From assembly GCA_017999215.1 (NCBI GenBank), contig JAGOBQ010000043.1, forward strand, positions 1 to 14,423: 14,423 nt of DNA, read 5' to 3'. Position 1 is the first letter of the stretch. The number at the start of each line of letters is the position of its first letter. Of the stretch, positions 7,000 through 14,423 are shown piece after piece. Source of the DNA: Thermoanaerobaculia bacterium. Lineage in GTDB: Bacteria > Acidobacteriota > Thermoanaerobaculia > UBA5066. The position numbers and the translations under genes were made by a program. The notes under the pieces were generated by a model. The model saw nothing but the letters and a program-made list of their open reading frames with translations, was not told the origin of the DNA and did no database searches.

Positions 7000-7398
7000 C
7001 TACCCCTTCTTCGGCGGCTCGAGGAAGAGGTTGACCGAGCTCGCCCTCGCGAGGAGCTCGCCGTCGGACTCGCGGGTGAGGGTCGCCTCGGCGTAGGCCT
7101 GCGTGCGGCCGTGCTTCACGACCGTCGCCTCGCAGACGACGGCCTCGCCGGGCTTCGCGGCCCGCAGGTAGGTCACGTTGAGCGAGACAGTGGTGAACCC
7201 GCGGCCGTTCGCGATCGAGACGACCGCGGGTCCCATCGTGTCGTCGAAGAAGGCGGCGAGGATCCCGCCCTGGACGGCGCCCCAGGGGTTCGTCATCTCC
7301 TCCGTCGGGCGGAAGAGGCAGCGGACCCTCCCGGGCGCCTGCTCGAGGACCTCGCCGTTGAGGTACTCGAACGTCGGGGGCGGGAGCCTCGGCGTCAT
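7000..7398 (-). CDS. PaaI-family hotdog-fold thioesterase
   Basis: Predicted 132-residue acyl-CoA thioesterase-like protein, the usual size for the single hotdog-domain PaaI family. The signature is NPWGAVQGGILAAFFDD (residues 37-53): the GG-x7-Asp spacing puts Asp52 at the catalytic acid position, while the family's usual His before GG is Gln43. The following strand (TTVSLNVTYLRAAKPGE) and the final strands SDGELLARASSVNLFL fit the fold. Start: ATG at 7398, four bases after the stop of the M2 peptidase gene, so it is probably co-transcribed and translated by coupling; a longer frame reading back into the peptidase gene is a shadow. No signal peptide, so cytoplasmic. The substrate cannot be read from sequence; aromatic or medium-chain acyl-CoA is typical of the family. 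Nothing obvious links it to a secreted peptidase. Confidence 0.85.
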   Translation of the reverse strand: MTPRLPPPTFEYLNGEVLEQAPGRVRCLFRPTEEMTNPWGAVQGGILAAFFDDTMGPAVVSIANGRGFTTVSLNVTYLRAAKPGEAVVCEATVVKHGRTQAYAEATLTRESDGELLARASSVNLFLEPPKKG

Positions 7399-7402
7399 CC
7401 GG

Positions 7403-9193
7403 CTACCAGCCCTTCGGCTGCCCCTTCGTCTGCTCGTCGAGCCACTTCTGGAGCGGCGCGAAGTAGTCGAGGACGGCCGTCGCGTCCATCTCGCGCTGGC
7501 CGGTGAGGGCCTCGAGCGCGTCGGGCCACGGCTGGCTCTGCCCCATCTCGAGCATCTTGATGAGCTTCGCCCCGGCTTCCTTGTTCCCGTAGATCGAGCA
7601 GGTGTGGATCGGATCGGTGCAGCCGGCCGTCTTCGCGAGGGCGCGGTGCATCTGGAACTGGAGGACGTGGGCGAGGAAGTAGCGCGAGTAGGGGACGCCC
7701 GCCGGGATGTGGTACTTCGCGCCCGGGTCGAAGTCGGCCTCGGAGCGCGCGACGGGCGGGGCGACACCCTGATACTTCCGCTTGAGGTCCCACCACGCCT
7801 CGTTCCACTTCGCCTCCGGGACCTCACCGGAGAAGGCCTGCCACCGCCACTTGTCGATGAGGAGGCCGAACGGCAGGAACGCGATCTTCTCGAGCGCCAT
7901 GTTCAGGAGGTAGCCGACGTCCTTGCCGGGAGGCGGCGTCGTCTCGAGGAGACCCACCTTCTTCAGGTACTCCGGCGTCAGCGAGAGGGCGATGACGTCG
8001 CCGATCGCCTCGTGGAAACCGTCGTTCGCGCTGTCGCGGAAGAGGACGGGCTGGCGGTTGTAGGCGCGCTGGTAGACGTTGTGCCCGAGCTCGTGGTGAA
8101 CGGTCGCGAAGTCCTCCGCGTTGATCTCGATGCACATCTTCAGCCGCAGGTCGTCGACCCAGTCGACGCACCAGGCGCTCGCGTGGCAGACGACCTCGCG
8201 GTCGCGCGGGCGGGTGAAGAGCGAGCGCTCCCAGAACGTCTTCGGGAGGGTCTCGAAGCCGAGAGACGTGAAGAAGCCCTCCCCGTAGCGCACCATCTGC
8301 CGCGCGTCGGTCTTCTTCTCGACGAGGATCTTCGTCAGGTCGTAGCCCGGGTCGGCGTCCTTCGGCGCGAGGACCGGGTAGAGGTTCCCCCAGGCCTGCG
8401 CCCACATGTTGCCGAGGAGGTGCGCCGGGATCGGCCCCTTCTCGGGGACGACGTCCTTGCCGTACTGCTCGCGGAGCTTCATCCGGACGTAGGCGTGGAG
8501 CGAGACGTAGAGGGGCTTCACCTGCTCCCAGAGCCGGTCGAGCTCCTTCGCGTAGGCGTCGGGCGGCATGTCGTACTTGCTCCGCCACATCGCGCCCATG
8601 TCGGCGAAGCCGAGCTCCTTCGCGCCGGCGTTCCCGAGCTCGACGTAGCGGGCGTAGTCCTTCCGGAGCCCCGCCCCCACCTCGTGCCAGCCGGCCCAGA
8701 GCGCGGCGAGCTCCTTCGGGTCGCGGCTCGTCGCGAGGCGCTGGGAGATCTCCTCGAGGGAGAGCGGCTCGCCGCCGGGCGGCGTCCACTTGCCGCGGCC
8801 GTAGGCCGCTTCCATCCCGGCGGCGATCCGGGCGAGCGCCTCGCTCTTTGCGGGATCGGACGGCGCGGCCAGGACGAGGGAGAGCTTCAGGAGCTTCAGC
8901 TTCCGGGCCGTTTCGGCGTCGAGGGCGAGGCCGTCGAAGCGGGTCGCCTCCTTCGCGAGGCCGGCCGCGAGCTCCATCCGGCGCTGGTTCCCGTCCGCGG
9001 CGATCCGCTCGGTGTCCTCGGTGATGAAGTTCGAGGCGACCCAGTTCGCGCGCTCGGCGGCGATCGAGGCCTTCAGGAGCTGCTCTTCGGCCTTCTCGAC
9101 GAAGGCCTTCGCGTCGGCGGGGGTCGGGGCCTGGGCGGCGCCCGTCATCGGGACGAGGAGGAGAAGGAGGAGGGTGGGGAGGGTCTTCTGCAT
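7403..9193 (-). CDS. Secreted M2-family peptidyl-dipeptidase (ACE-like)
   Basis: Predicted 596-residue zinc carboxydipeptidase of the angiotensin-converting-enzyme family, releasing C-terminal dipeptides from oligopeptides. The zinc motif is HHELGH, with His367, Glu368 and His371. The third ligand Glu395 (GFHEAIGDV) is 28 residues after His367, exactly as in ACE. ACE substrate-binding landmarks are also present: CHASAW (336-341), AKYHIP (Lys493, His495) and VPYSRYF (Tyr502, Arg504, Tyr505), Arg504 matching the chloride-ligand arginine. The length equals one ACE domain. The chosen ATG at 9193 gives a clean signal peptide (MQKTLPTLLLLLLVPMTGAA, cut near AQA) with a weak GGAG upstream; the frame is open to 9280 but that extension lacks support. 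No lipobox cysteine, so probably periplasmic or secreted. Divergent from the ester hydrolase gene and followed by the thioesterase. Confidence 0.95.
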   Translation of the reverse strand: MQKTLPTLLLLLLVPMTGAAQAPTPADAKAFVEKAEEQLLKASIAAERANWVASNFITEDTERIAADGNQRRMELAAGLAKEATRFDGLALDAETARKLKLLKLSLVLAAPSDPAKSEALARIAAGMEAAYGRGKWTPPGGEPLSLEEISQRLATSRDPKELAALWAGWHEVGAGLRKDYARYVELGNAGAKELGFADMGAMWRSKYDMPPDAYAKELDRLWEQVKPLYVSLHAYVRMKLREQYGKDVVPEKGPIPAHLLGNMWAQAWGNLYPVLAPKDADPGYDLTKILVEKKTDARQMVRYGEGFFTSLGFETLPKTFWERSLFTRPRDREVVCHASAWCVDWVDDLRLKMCIEINAEDFATVHHELGHNVYQRAYNRQPVLFRDSANDGFHEAIGDVIALSLTPEYLKKVGLLETTPPPGKDVGYLLNMALEKIAFLPFGLLIDKWRWQAFSGEVPEAKWNEAWWDLKRKYQGVAPPVARSEADFDPGAKYHIPAGVPYSRYFLAHVLQFQMHRALAKTAGCTDPIHTCSIYGNKEAGAKLIKMLEMGQSQPWPDALEALTGQREMDATAVLDYFAPLQKWLDEQTKGQPKGW

Positions 9194-9278
9194 GCGCTCA
9201 TCGCTCCGGCCGAGGATCATCCCACGCGGTCCGCCTGCTGCTAAGGTTCGACCCAGCGCTCCCCAGAGAGGTCCGCCC
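9194..9278. promoter_or_regulatory. 85-base divergent promoter region between M2 peptidase and CocE-type hydrolase
   Basis: Two exported hydrolases are transcribed away from each other from this short gap, so their promoters must lie close together or overlap, allowing shared control. The plus side has a good ribosome site (AGAGAGG, 9265-9271), the minus side only GGAG. I could not pick convincing -35/-10 boxes. Confidence 0.45.
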
Positions 9279-11195
9279 ATGCGCCTTCGCGTCCTCGTCC
9301 CGGCCGCAGCCCTCGCCTTCGCCGCTCTCGGCGCACGGGCCGCCGAGCCCCCGGCGCCCCTCGCCGCGTTCGTCCGCGAGAGCTACACGAAGTACGAGCA
9401 CCTCGTCCCGATGCGGGACGGCACGCGCCTCTTCACCGCGGTCTACGTCCCGAAGGACGCGGGACCCGCGAGGCGCTACCCGATCCTGCTGAACCGGACG
9501 CCGTACTCCGTCGCGCCCTACGGCGTCGACGCCTACCCCGCCTCCCTGGGGCCGTCGGAGGCCGCGGCACGGGAGAAGTTCGTCTTCGCCTACCAGGACG
9601 TCCGGGGCCGGATGATGTCGGAGGGGACGTTCGTCGACGTTCGCCCCGTCCTCCCGAAGAAGGGACCGAAGGACGTCGACGAGACGACGGACGCGTTCGA
9701 CACCGTCGACTGGCTCGTGAAGAACGTCCCGCACAACAACGGGAAGGTCGGGACGTGGGGGATCTCCTACCCCGGCTTCTACGCGGCCCTGGCCGCGATC
9801 GACGCGCACCCGGCGCTCGTCGCCGTCTCCCCGCAGGCTCCCGTCGCCGACTGGTTCGCGGGGGACGACTTCCACCACAACGGGGCGCTCTTCCTCGCGG
9901 CGGCGTTCAACTTCTACGTCCGCTTCGGCCAGCCGCGGGAAGGGCCGACGACGAAGTGGGCTCCTCGCTTCGACCACGGGACGATGGACGGCTACCGTTT
10001 CTTCCTCGAGGCGGGCTCGGCCTCCGGCCTCTCGAAGCACATGAAGGGGGTCGCCTTCTGGGACGACCTGATGGCCCACGAGAGCTACGACTCCTACTGG
10101 CAGGCGCGGAACACGCGGCCGCACCTCGCGGCGATCCGCCCCGCGGTGCTGACGGTCGGAGGCTGGTACGACGCGGAGGACGTCTTCGGCTCGCTCGAGA
10201 CCTACGGCACGATCGAGCGCCAGAGCCCCGGCGCCAGCAACCGGCTCGTCGTCGGCCCCTGGTGGCACGGCGGCTGGGCGAGGAGCGAGGGGGAGTCGCA
10301 CGGGCGCGTGACGTTCGGACAGAAGACCTCCGTCCGCTACCGCGAGGAGATCGAGCTGCCGTTCTTCCTCCACCACCTCAAGGGCGCCCCCGACCCGAAG
10401 CTCCCCGAGGCGACCGTCTTCGAGACTGGAAGGAACGCCTGGCGCTCCTTCGACGCCTGGCCGCCGCGCGAAGCGAAGGCGACCGCCTTCCGCCTCGGCG
10501 CGGGCGGCGTCCTCTCCGCCGACGCGCCGCCTTCCGGGAGCGCGGTCGCCGCCGAGTGGGTGAGCGACCCGGCGAAGCCGGTGCCGTACGTCGAGTCGGT
10601 CGAGATCGGGATGGACGCCGACTACATGACGGCCGACCAGCGCTTCGCGTCGCGCCGTCCCGACGTCGCCGTCTGGCAGACGCCGCCGCTCGACGCCGAC
10701 CTCACCGTCGCGGGGCCGATCGAGGTGAGCCTCTCCGTCTCGACGAGCGGGACCGACGCCGACTGGGTCGTGAAGCTCATCGACGTCTGGCCCGACGACG
10801 TTCCCGTCGAGGCGTGGGAGTGGACGCCGCGCAACACCTGGGACGAGAAGCCGACCCGCTCGAAGCTCGGCGGCAACCAGCAGCTCGTCCGCGGCGAGCC
10901 GTTCCGCGGACGATTCCGGAAGAGCCTCTCCTCGCCCGAGCCGTTCACGCCGGAGAAGGTGGAGGCGGTCGCCTTCCGGATGCCCGACGTCCTCCACACG
11001 TTCCGGCGCGGGCACCGCGTGATGGTGCAGGTGCAGAGCAGCTGGTTCCCGCTCGTCGACCGGAACCCGCAGACGTTCGTTCCGATCCGCACCGCGATGG
11101 AGAGCGACTTCCGCCCGGCCACGATGCGCGTCCACGACGGGACGGAGAGCCCCTCGCGCGTCGTCCTGCGGGTGCTGCCGCCCGAGCGGCCCTGA
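9279..11195 (+). CDS. CocE/NonD hydrolase, alpha-amino-acid ester hydrolase type
   Basis: Predicted 638-residue exported alpha/beta hydrolase with a C-terminal beta jelly-roll domain (about 390-638). ATG at 9279 with AGAGAGG 7 bases upstream; residues 1-22 (MRLRVLVPAAALAFAALGAR, AA) form a signal peptide. The catalytic triad is Ser163 in GISYPG, Asp298 in GGWYDAED and His330 in GPWWHG. Tyr164 after the serine and Tyr76 in RTPY fit the oxyanion hole. In known alpha-amino-acid ester hydrolases (Acetobacter turbidans, Xanthomonas citri) an acidic cluster binds the substrate amino group: one Asp 34 residues after the Ser, and Glu and Asp two and three after the catalytic Asp. Here Asp197, Glu300 and Asp301 match this exactly. 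It should therefore cleave esters or amides of alpha-amino acids, possibly including beta-lactam side chains; the true substrate is unknown. Cocaine-esterase or X-Pro peptidase activity is less likely. Confidence 0.9.
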   Translation: MRLRVLVPAAALAFAALGARAAEPPAPLAAFVRESYTKYEHLVPMRDGTRLFTAVYVPKDAGPARRYPILLNRTPYSVAPYGVDAYPASLGPSEAAAREKFVFAYQDVRGRMMSEGTFVDVRPVLPKKGPKDVDETTDAFDTVDWLVKNVPHNNGKVGTWGISYPGFYAALAAIDAHPALVAVSPQAPVADWFAGDDFHHNGALFLAAAFNFYVRFGQPREGPTTKWAPRFDHGTMDGYRFFLEAGSASGLSKHMKGVAFWDDLMAHESYDSYWQARNTRPHLAAIRPAVLTVGGWYDAEDVFGSLETYGTIERQSPGASNRLVVGPWWHGGWARSEGESHGRVTFGQKTSVRYREEIELPFFLHHLKGAPDPKLPEATVFETGRNAWRSFDAWPPREAKATAFRLGAGGVLSADAPPSGSAVAAEWVSDPAKPVPYVESVEIGMDADYMTADQRFASRRPDVAVWQTPPLDADLTVAGPIEVSLSVSTSGTDADWVVKLIDVWPDDVPVEAWEWTPRNTWDEKPTRSKLGGNQQLVRGEPFRGRFRKSLSSPEPFTPEKVEAVAFRMPDVLHTFRRGHRVMVQVQSSWFPLVDRNPQTFVPIRTAMESDFRPATMRVHDGTESPSRVVLRVLPPERP

Positions 11196-11217
11196 CGCCG
11201 TCCCGCGCGGGACGGCG
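11196..11217. terminator. Perfect 22-base palindrome between convergent genes, likely bidirectional terminator
   Basis: CGCCGTCCCGC is followed directly by its complement GCGGGACGGCG. It begins right after the hydrolase stop and ends 3 bases from the stop of the opposing glycosyltransferase gene. It could form a 9-bp GC-only stem with a 4-base loop for either transcript. There is no T-run on either side, so termination may be weak or factor-assisted. Confidence 0.5.
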
Positions 11218-11220
11218 CCG

Positions 11221-12999
11221 TCAGCTCGGCAGCTCCCAGACGGTGATCGAGCCGCCGACGAGGGCGATCCTTCGCCCTCGCTCCTTCAGCGCGCGGACGA
11301 GCTCGGCGACCTGCCGCGCCGCGGCCTCCCCTTCGAACTCCCGGACGAACGGCTCGCCGAGGGTCTCCATCATGTGCGAGACGGCGTAGCGACCGGGCCG
11401 GACCGGCACCGACGGGTCGAGGACCCGGGCCTTCCGGGAGTAGTAGTTCGTCGCGACGCCCCCGAACGCGACGATCGTCGTCTCCTCCTCCCACCCTCGC
11501 TCGGCGAGGAAGAGGTGGAGGCGGTAGAGGTCCTGCCCCCAGTCGACGTTCGAGTCGGAGAACCAGCGGCGCCCCCCTTCCGGCCCGCCCGCCAGAAGAT
11601 TGAACCAGGCGATCGGAGAGGCGCCGGCAGAGCGAAGGGAAAGGCCGGCCGACAGGACGAGGACGACCGCGAGCACGGCGCGAAGCCGGGGCCGATTGGC
11701 GAGCCCGCGGCCAACGACGACCGCGCCCGCGAAGACGAGGAGCGCCCAGATCGGAAGGAGGTGACGCGCGCCGATGTTGAAGGCGGAGCGCGTGGAGGCG
11801 ACGAGGAGCGCGGCCGAGACCGCGAGGGCGAGGAGGACCGCCGGCGCGACGCGGGGGCCGCCGACGCGGCCGCCCCGGAGTCGCGCGAGACCGAGGGAGA
11901 CCGCGAGGAGGAGGAGGGCGAGGAACGCCGGCGTCGACTTGAGGAGAAACGCCGCCGGGAAGTAGAGGGGGAACCCCTCCTCCGAGACCTCGCCGCGGAA
12001 CCAGTTCGCCCCGCGCCCGCGTTCGCTGAGCAGGGCGACGCCCTTCGCCCCGGCGAGGTAATGGCCGAGCGGCGGGACCGCCCGCGCGAGCGCGGCGTAG
12101 CGTTGGATCTCGTCCGGGCGGGCGGGGCGCCCCGAGAGGTACCCGCGGACGGAGGCCTCGACGCCCTCCGGCGGCATCGAGCGGAGGGCGAACGCGTAGA
12201 CGCCGTAGACGACCAGACCCGCGAGGCCGAGGGCCGCGAGCGCGCCGAGGACGCGATCGCGGGGGGCGCCCCGCGCGGCCGGCGCGGCCTCCCCGCGGCC
12301 GAGGCGGGCGAGCGCCGGCGCGAGCGGGAGGAGGGCGACGAGCGGGACGAGGAGCGCCGTGGAGAACTTCGTGACGAGAGCGAGACCGAGGGCGAGGCCG
12401 AGAACGAGCCAGCGGTCGAGCGTCGCGGCGAAGGCCGCGCGCGCCGCGAGCGCGACGACGGCGAGGAACGCGAGCGCGGCCCCGACGTCGGTGTGGACGT
12501 AGGCGGCGTGCGCGACGAAGGTGGGGTCGAGGGCGACGAGCCCGGCGGCCAGGAGTCCCGCCGCGGGTCCCGCGAGCGGCCGGACGGCGAGGTGAAGCGC
12601 GACGGCGAGGAGCGCGAGGACCAGCGGGAAGGGGCGCCTCCCCGCCGCGACGAGGACGTGGGCGGGGGCCGCGTTCCCGTAGAGCCACCTCGGGTACGCC
12701 CCGATGGGCGACGTGGCGCAGGGCGTTCCGCCGCAGGGGCTCCGGAGGCCGAGCGGGCGGAGCGCCCACGCCCCGGCCAGCTTCAGGAGCGGCGGATGCT
12801 CGGGGTTCAGCCAGCCGGAGCCGTCCTCGAGCCCCTCGGCTCCGGAGAAGAGATGGACCGCTTCGTCGAACGTCGGAGAGTCGTCCTTCTGGTGCGCGTG
12901 GACGGCCGTGAGGGAGAACGCGACGAGCCCGGCGAGAAGGAGCGCCTCGAGGAGGAGCCGGAGGGGCCGCGCGGCCCGCTCTCCTCCGGCTTCCGTCAC
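11221..12999 (-). CDS. GT39-type (GT-C) membrane glycosyltransferase
   Basis: Predicted 592-residue polytopic inner-membrane protein of the dolichyl-phosphate-mannose-protein mannosyltransferase-like family, using a polyprenyl-phosphate sugar donor. After the first membrane helix (about 15-35) comes the family's acidic loop motif SPTFDEAVH (Asp45, Glu46), then NPEHPPLLK (65-73), typical of bacterial members. About ten more hydrophobic segments follow, and a soluble C-terminal part carries DSNVDWGQDL, a motif I recognise from bacterial GT39 proteins. Start: a GTG at 12999 overlapping the upstream gene's stop as GTGA, which implies translational coupling; a GTG at 13011 is also in frame, and a much longer open frame upstream is a shadow of the neighbouring gene. 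The acceptor (protein, lipid or glycan) cannot be told from sequence. Confidence 0.85.
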   Translation of the reverse strand: MTEAGGERAARPLRLLLEALLLAGLVAFSLTAVHAHQKDDSPTFDEAVHLFSGAEGLEDGSGWLNPEHPPLLKLAGAWALRPLGLRSPCGGTPCATSPIGAYPRWLYGNAAPAHVLVAAGRRPFPLVLALLAVALHLAVRPLAGPAAGLLAAGLVALDPTFVAHAAYVHTDVGAALAFLAVVALAARAAFAATLDRWLVLGLALGLALVTKFSTALLVPLVALLPLAPALARLGRGEAAPAARGAPRDRVLGALAALGLAGLVVYGVYAFALRSMPPEGVEASVRGYLSGRPARPDEIQRYAALARAVPPLGHYLAGAKGVALLSERGRGANWFRGEVSEEGFPLYFPAAFLLKSTPAFLALLLLAVSLGLARLRGGRVGGPRVAPAVLLALAVSAALLVASTRSAFNIGARHLLPIWALLVFAGAVVVGRGLANRPRLRAVLAVVLVLSAGLSLRSAGASPIAWFNLLAGGPEGGRRWFSDSNVDWGQDLYRLHLFLAERGWEEETTIVAFGGVATNYYSRKARVLDPSVPVRPGRYAVSHMMETLGEPFVREFEGEAAARQVAELVRALKERGRRIALVGGSITVWELPS

Positions 13000-14108
13000 G
13001 GCGGCGTCCACTCGCCGAAGAGCCCGAGCTGCGCGAGGGCGACCTTCCAGTAGAACGGGAGGACTCCGTTCAGCGGGATCGCCCCCCAGCAGTACACGAA
13101 ACCCATGATGACCGGGATGGCGAAGAGCCACTTCGTCTCGCGCTTCTCCCAGATGTCGTGGAAACCGACGACGAGGGCGAACGGTGCCATGACGAGCCAG
13201 TAGCGCGGCCACTCCTCGGTCGAGACGTTGATGTGCAGGAGGAACTGGAGCGCCGAGTAGACGAAGATCGTCTCGTGCTTCCGGATGCGCGAGATTCCGA
13301 CCCCGTAAACGAACGCGAGGAGGATGAAGTACTCGACCTGGTGGTAGAGGCCGAGCTTGAAGAGGTGCGGCATGAAACCGAAGGGTTGGAAGGCCGCAGC
13401 CTTGTCGCCGTGACCGGAAAGGTACTGGAAGAAGTTCCCCGTCCGGCTCCAGCAATAGAGGAAGTAGCCCGAGAGCGCAGCGGGCGGGATCAGGAGCCAC
13501 GGGAGCGAACGCCACTGCTTTCGCTGCAGGAGGATCAGCCCGAAGGCAGCAGGGATGAGGAGCCCGGGAACGCGCGTCATCGTCGCGCACGCCGCGAGGA
13601 GGGACGCCCACCCGACGCGCTTTCGCTCGAAGAGGGCGATCGCCGCGAGCGTGAAGAGAAGGAACGTCGCCTCGGTCGAGCCCGTGCTTCGGAAGTAGAG
13701 CCACCGGGGCGGAAAGAAGAGGAAGACGGTGGCGAGCCAGAACGGTTGAGGCAGCTTCCACTCGTCGCGACAGAGCCGGTAGAAGAGGATCGCCGCGCCG
13801 GCCGCGCAGAGGATCGAGACGAGGAGCATCGACCGCTGCCAGCCGACGAACGAGAAGAGCCGGATGAGGGCCGGGTATCCGGGCAGGTGAACGAGGTAGT
13901 ACGACTCGACGTAGACGTAGCCGAGCAGCGCGTAGTCGTCCGGGACGTCGTAGCCGGTCCTCGCGATCGTCAGGTAGTTCGGCCCGTCCCACGCCCGGTA
14001 GATCGTCCCCATCTCGTTCCAGAACGGGAGGTAGACGAGGAGCGAGCCCGCCACGGTCAGGACGACGAGGAGGATCTCGGCGCGGAAGCGCTGGAGGAGG
14101 GCTTTCAT
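12996..14108 (-). CDS. GT-C membrane mannosyltransferase-like protein (PIG-V/Gpi18-like)
   Basis: Predicted 370-residue polytopic membrane protein with about nine hydrophobic helices. After the first helix it has YRAWDGPNYLTIARTGY (Asp41), the acidic first-loop motif of GT-C enzymes, followed by HLPGYPALIRLF (74-85). This order (W-x-D-x-x-x-Y, GY, then P-x-YP) recalls the Gpi18/PIG-V group of mannosyltransferases. It therefore probably moves a sugar from a polyprenyl-phosphate donor on the outer face of the membrane. At 370 residues it is short for GT-C enzymes and lacks a large soluble C-terminal domain. The ATG at 14108 has no Shine-Dalgarno site, but a promoter-like sequence lies close upstream. 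Its stop overlaps the GTG of the next GT-C gene, so the two probably act in one pathway. Confidence 0.8.
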   Translation of the reverse strand: MKALLQRFRAEILLVVLTVAGSLLVYLPFWNEMGTIYRAWDGPNYLTIARTGYDVPDDYALLGYVYVESYYLVHLPGYPALIRLFSFVGWQRSMLLVSILCAAGAAILFYRLCRDEWKLPQPFWLATVFLFFPPRWLYFRSTGSTEATFLLFTLAAIALFERKRVGWASLLAACATMTRVPGLLIPAAFGLILLQRKQWRSLPWLLIPPAALSGYFLYCWSRTGNFFQYLSGHGDKAAAFQPFGFMPHLFKLGLYHQVEYFILLAFVYGVGISRIRKHETIFVYSALQFLLHINVSTEEWPRYWLVMAPFALVVGFHDIWEKRETKWLFAIPVIMGFVYCWGAIPLNGVLPFYWKVALAQLGLFGEWTPP

Positions 14109-14123
14109 GCGGGCCGCGGCGCG

Positions 14124-14152
14124 ATTCTAGGCCCCGGCCGGGCCGGCGTCAT
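14124..14152 (-). promoter_or_regulatory. Candidate sigma70-type promoter for the GT-C gene pair
   Basis: On the minus strand ATGACG (14152-14147) and TAGAAT (14129-14124) are separated by exactly 17 bases; they match the TTGACA and TATAAT consensus at 4 and 5 of 6 positions. Transcription would begin near 14117, about 9 bases before the ATG, which fits the missing ribosome site. The spacer contains a 5-bp GC hairpin (14130-14144) that might serve as a weak terminator for the upstream gene. Confidence 0.35.
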
Positions 14153-14161
14153 CGCGGGCCG

Positions 14162-14423
14162 TCAGACGTCGAGGCTATCCGCTTCGCGTGCGCGCTCGGT
14201 GATGAACCGGTAGCGGGCGCCGGCGTCCTTGCCCATGAGGTCGGAGAGGGTCCTCTCGGCCTCGAGGACGTCGGGGACGGTCACCTTGAGCGCCCGTCGG
14301 CGGCGCGGGTCGAGCGTCGTCGCCTTGAGCTGCTCCGGCATCATCTCGCCGAGCCCCTTGAATCGCATCAGCTCGGGCTTCACGTTCTTCGGGAGCTTCG
14401 CGAAGACGGCGTCCCGCTCGGCG
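14162..14423 (-). CDS. parE: Type IIA DNA topoisomerase subunit B (ParE-like), C-terminal end only
   Basis: Only the last 86 residues are inside the window; the N-terminal ATPase and most of the TOPRIM domain lie beyond the right edge. The motif RFKGLGEMMPEQLKATTLDP is the hallmark of the GyrB/ParE C-terminus and contacts the A subunit. VTVPDVLEAE, LMGKDAGARYRFI and the ending LDV complete the usual tail. The MMP-x-QLK form recalls ParE of topoisomerase IV, while GyrB usually has NP-x-QLW, so I lean to parE, but gyrB is not excluded. The enzyme decatenates or relaxes chromosomal DNA using ATP. Its gene ends 53 bases before the glycosyltransferase ATG, with no evident functional link. Confidence 0.85.
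   Translation of the reverse strand, partial: AERDAVFAKLPKNVKPELMRFKGLGEMMPEQLKATTLDPRRRRALKVTVPDVLEAERTLSDLMGKDAGARYRFITERAREADSLDV

Noticed and set aside
7178..9244. Plus-strand frame of 688 codons opposite the M2 peptidase
   Set aside because: It mirrors the real gene; the minus strand has the complete zinc motif, substrate residues and signal peptide, while this frame is Leu/Arg/Glu/Val-rich and matches no family.
9198..11135. Minus-strand frame of 645 codons opposite the CocE-type hydrolase
   Set aside because: Antisense shadow; the plus strand has triad, signal peptide and ribosome site.
11374..13053. Plus-strand frame of 559 codons, very rich in Glu, Arg and Gly
   Set aside because: Complement of hydrophobic membrane-helix codons of the GT39-type gene, which gives charged low-complexity sequence; no start signal.
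12999..13992. N-terminal extension of the GT39-type protein up to 13992
   Set aside because: The extension runs antiphase through the neighbouring GT-C gene and is Arg-rich; the GTGA overlap gives a normal start.

Overview
This is a GC-rich bacterial chromosome segment (strong G/C preference at third codon positions, tightly packed genes, clear Shine-Dalgarno sites). Seven complete genes lie between two that run off the edges. The mix suggests Acidobacteriota or a similar high-GC Gram-negative group: a secreted putative-Ig-repeat protein, a Tat-signal TldD, a secreted ACE-like M2 peptidase, an ester-hydrolase-type CocE protein and GT-C membrane glycosyltransferases. The lineage is an inference from gene style, because no rRNA or other decisive marker is present.

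Left part, 1-3094 (minus strand): a large secreted protein with a signal peptide, two beta-rich N-terminal modules, a PKD/Ig-like stretch and at least five tandem 85-88-residue Ig repeats continuing past the left edge. A 310-base divergent intergenic region separates it from tldD-tldE (plus strand, 3405-6297), the two halves of the TldD/TldE metalloprotease. Here TldD carries a twin-arginine export signal while TldE has none. A perfect 6-bp inverted repeat with a 5-base spacer sits just ahead of the tldD ribosome binding site.

Middle, 6298-6999: a 700-base convergent intergenic region without a credible gene, unusually rich in structure. It holds a strong terminator hairpin behind tldE, a heptamer array based on CGAGAGA, an imperfect inverted repeat of about 209 bases, and a second heptamer array based on CTCCTGG that abuts the next gene.

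Then comes a minus-strand pair, an M2 (angiotensin-converting-enzyme family) peptidase followed by a PaaI-type hotdog thioesterase. It is divergent, across 85 bases, from a plus-strand CocE/NonD hydrolase whose residues match the alpha-amino-acid ester hydrolases. With TldD/TldE this gives a neighbourhood rich in exported peptide- and amino-acid-ester-cleaving enzymes. A perfect 22-base palindrome separates the hydrolase from the next convergent genes.

Right part (minus strand): two GT-C membrane glycosyltransferases overlapping by GTGA, and the C-terminal end of a type IIA topoisomerase B subunit (ParE-like), truncated by the right edge. No tRNA, rRNA, CRISPR array, transposase or prophage gene was seen. 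The least ordinary features are the split export signals of TldD/TldE and the repeat-laden 6298-6999 gap; I do not see a clearly new multi-gene defence or biosynthetic system.
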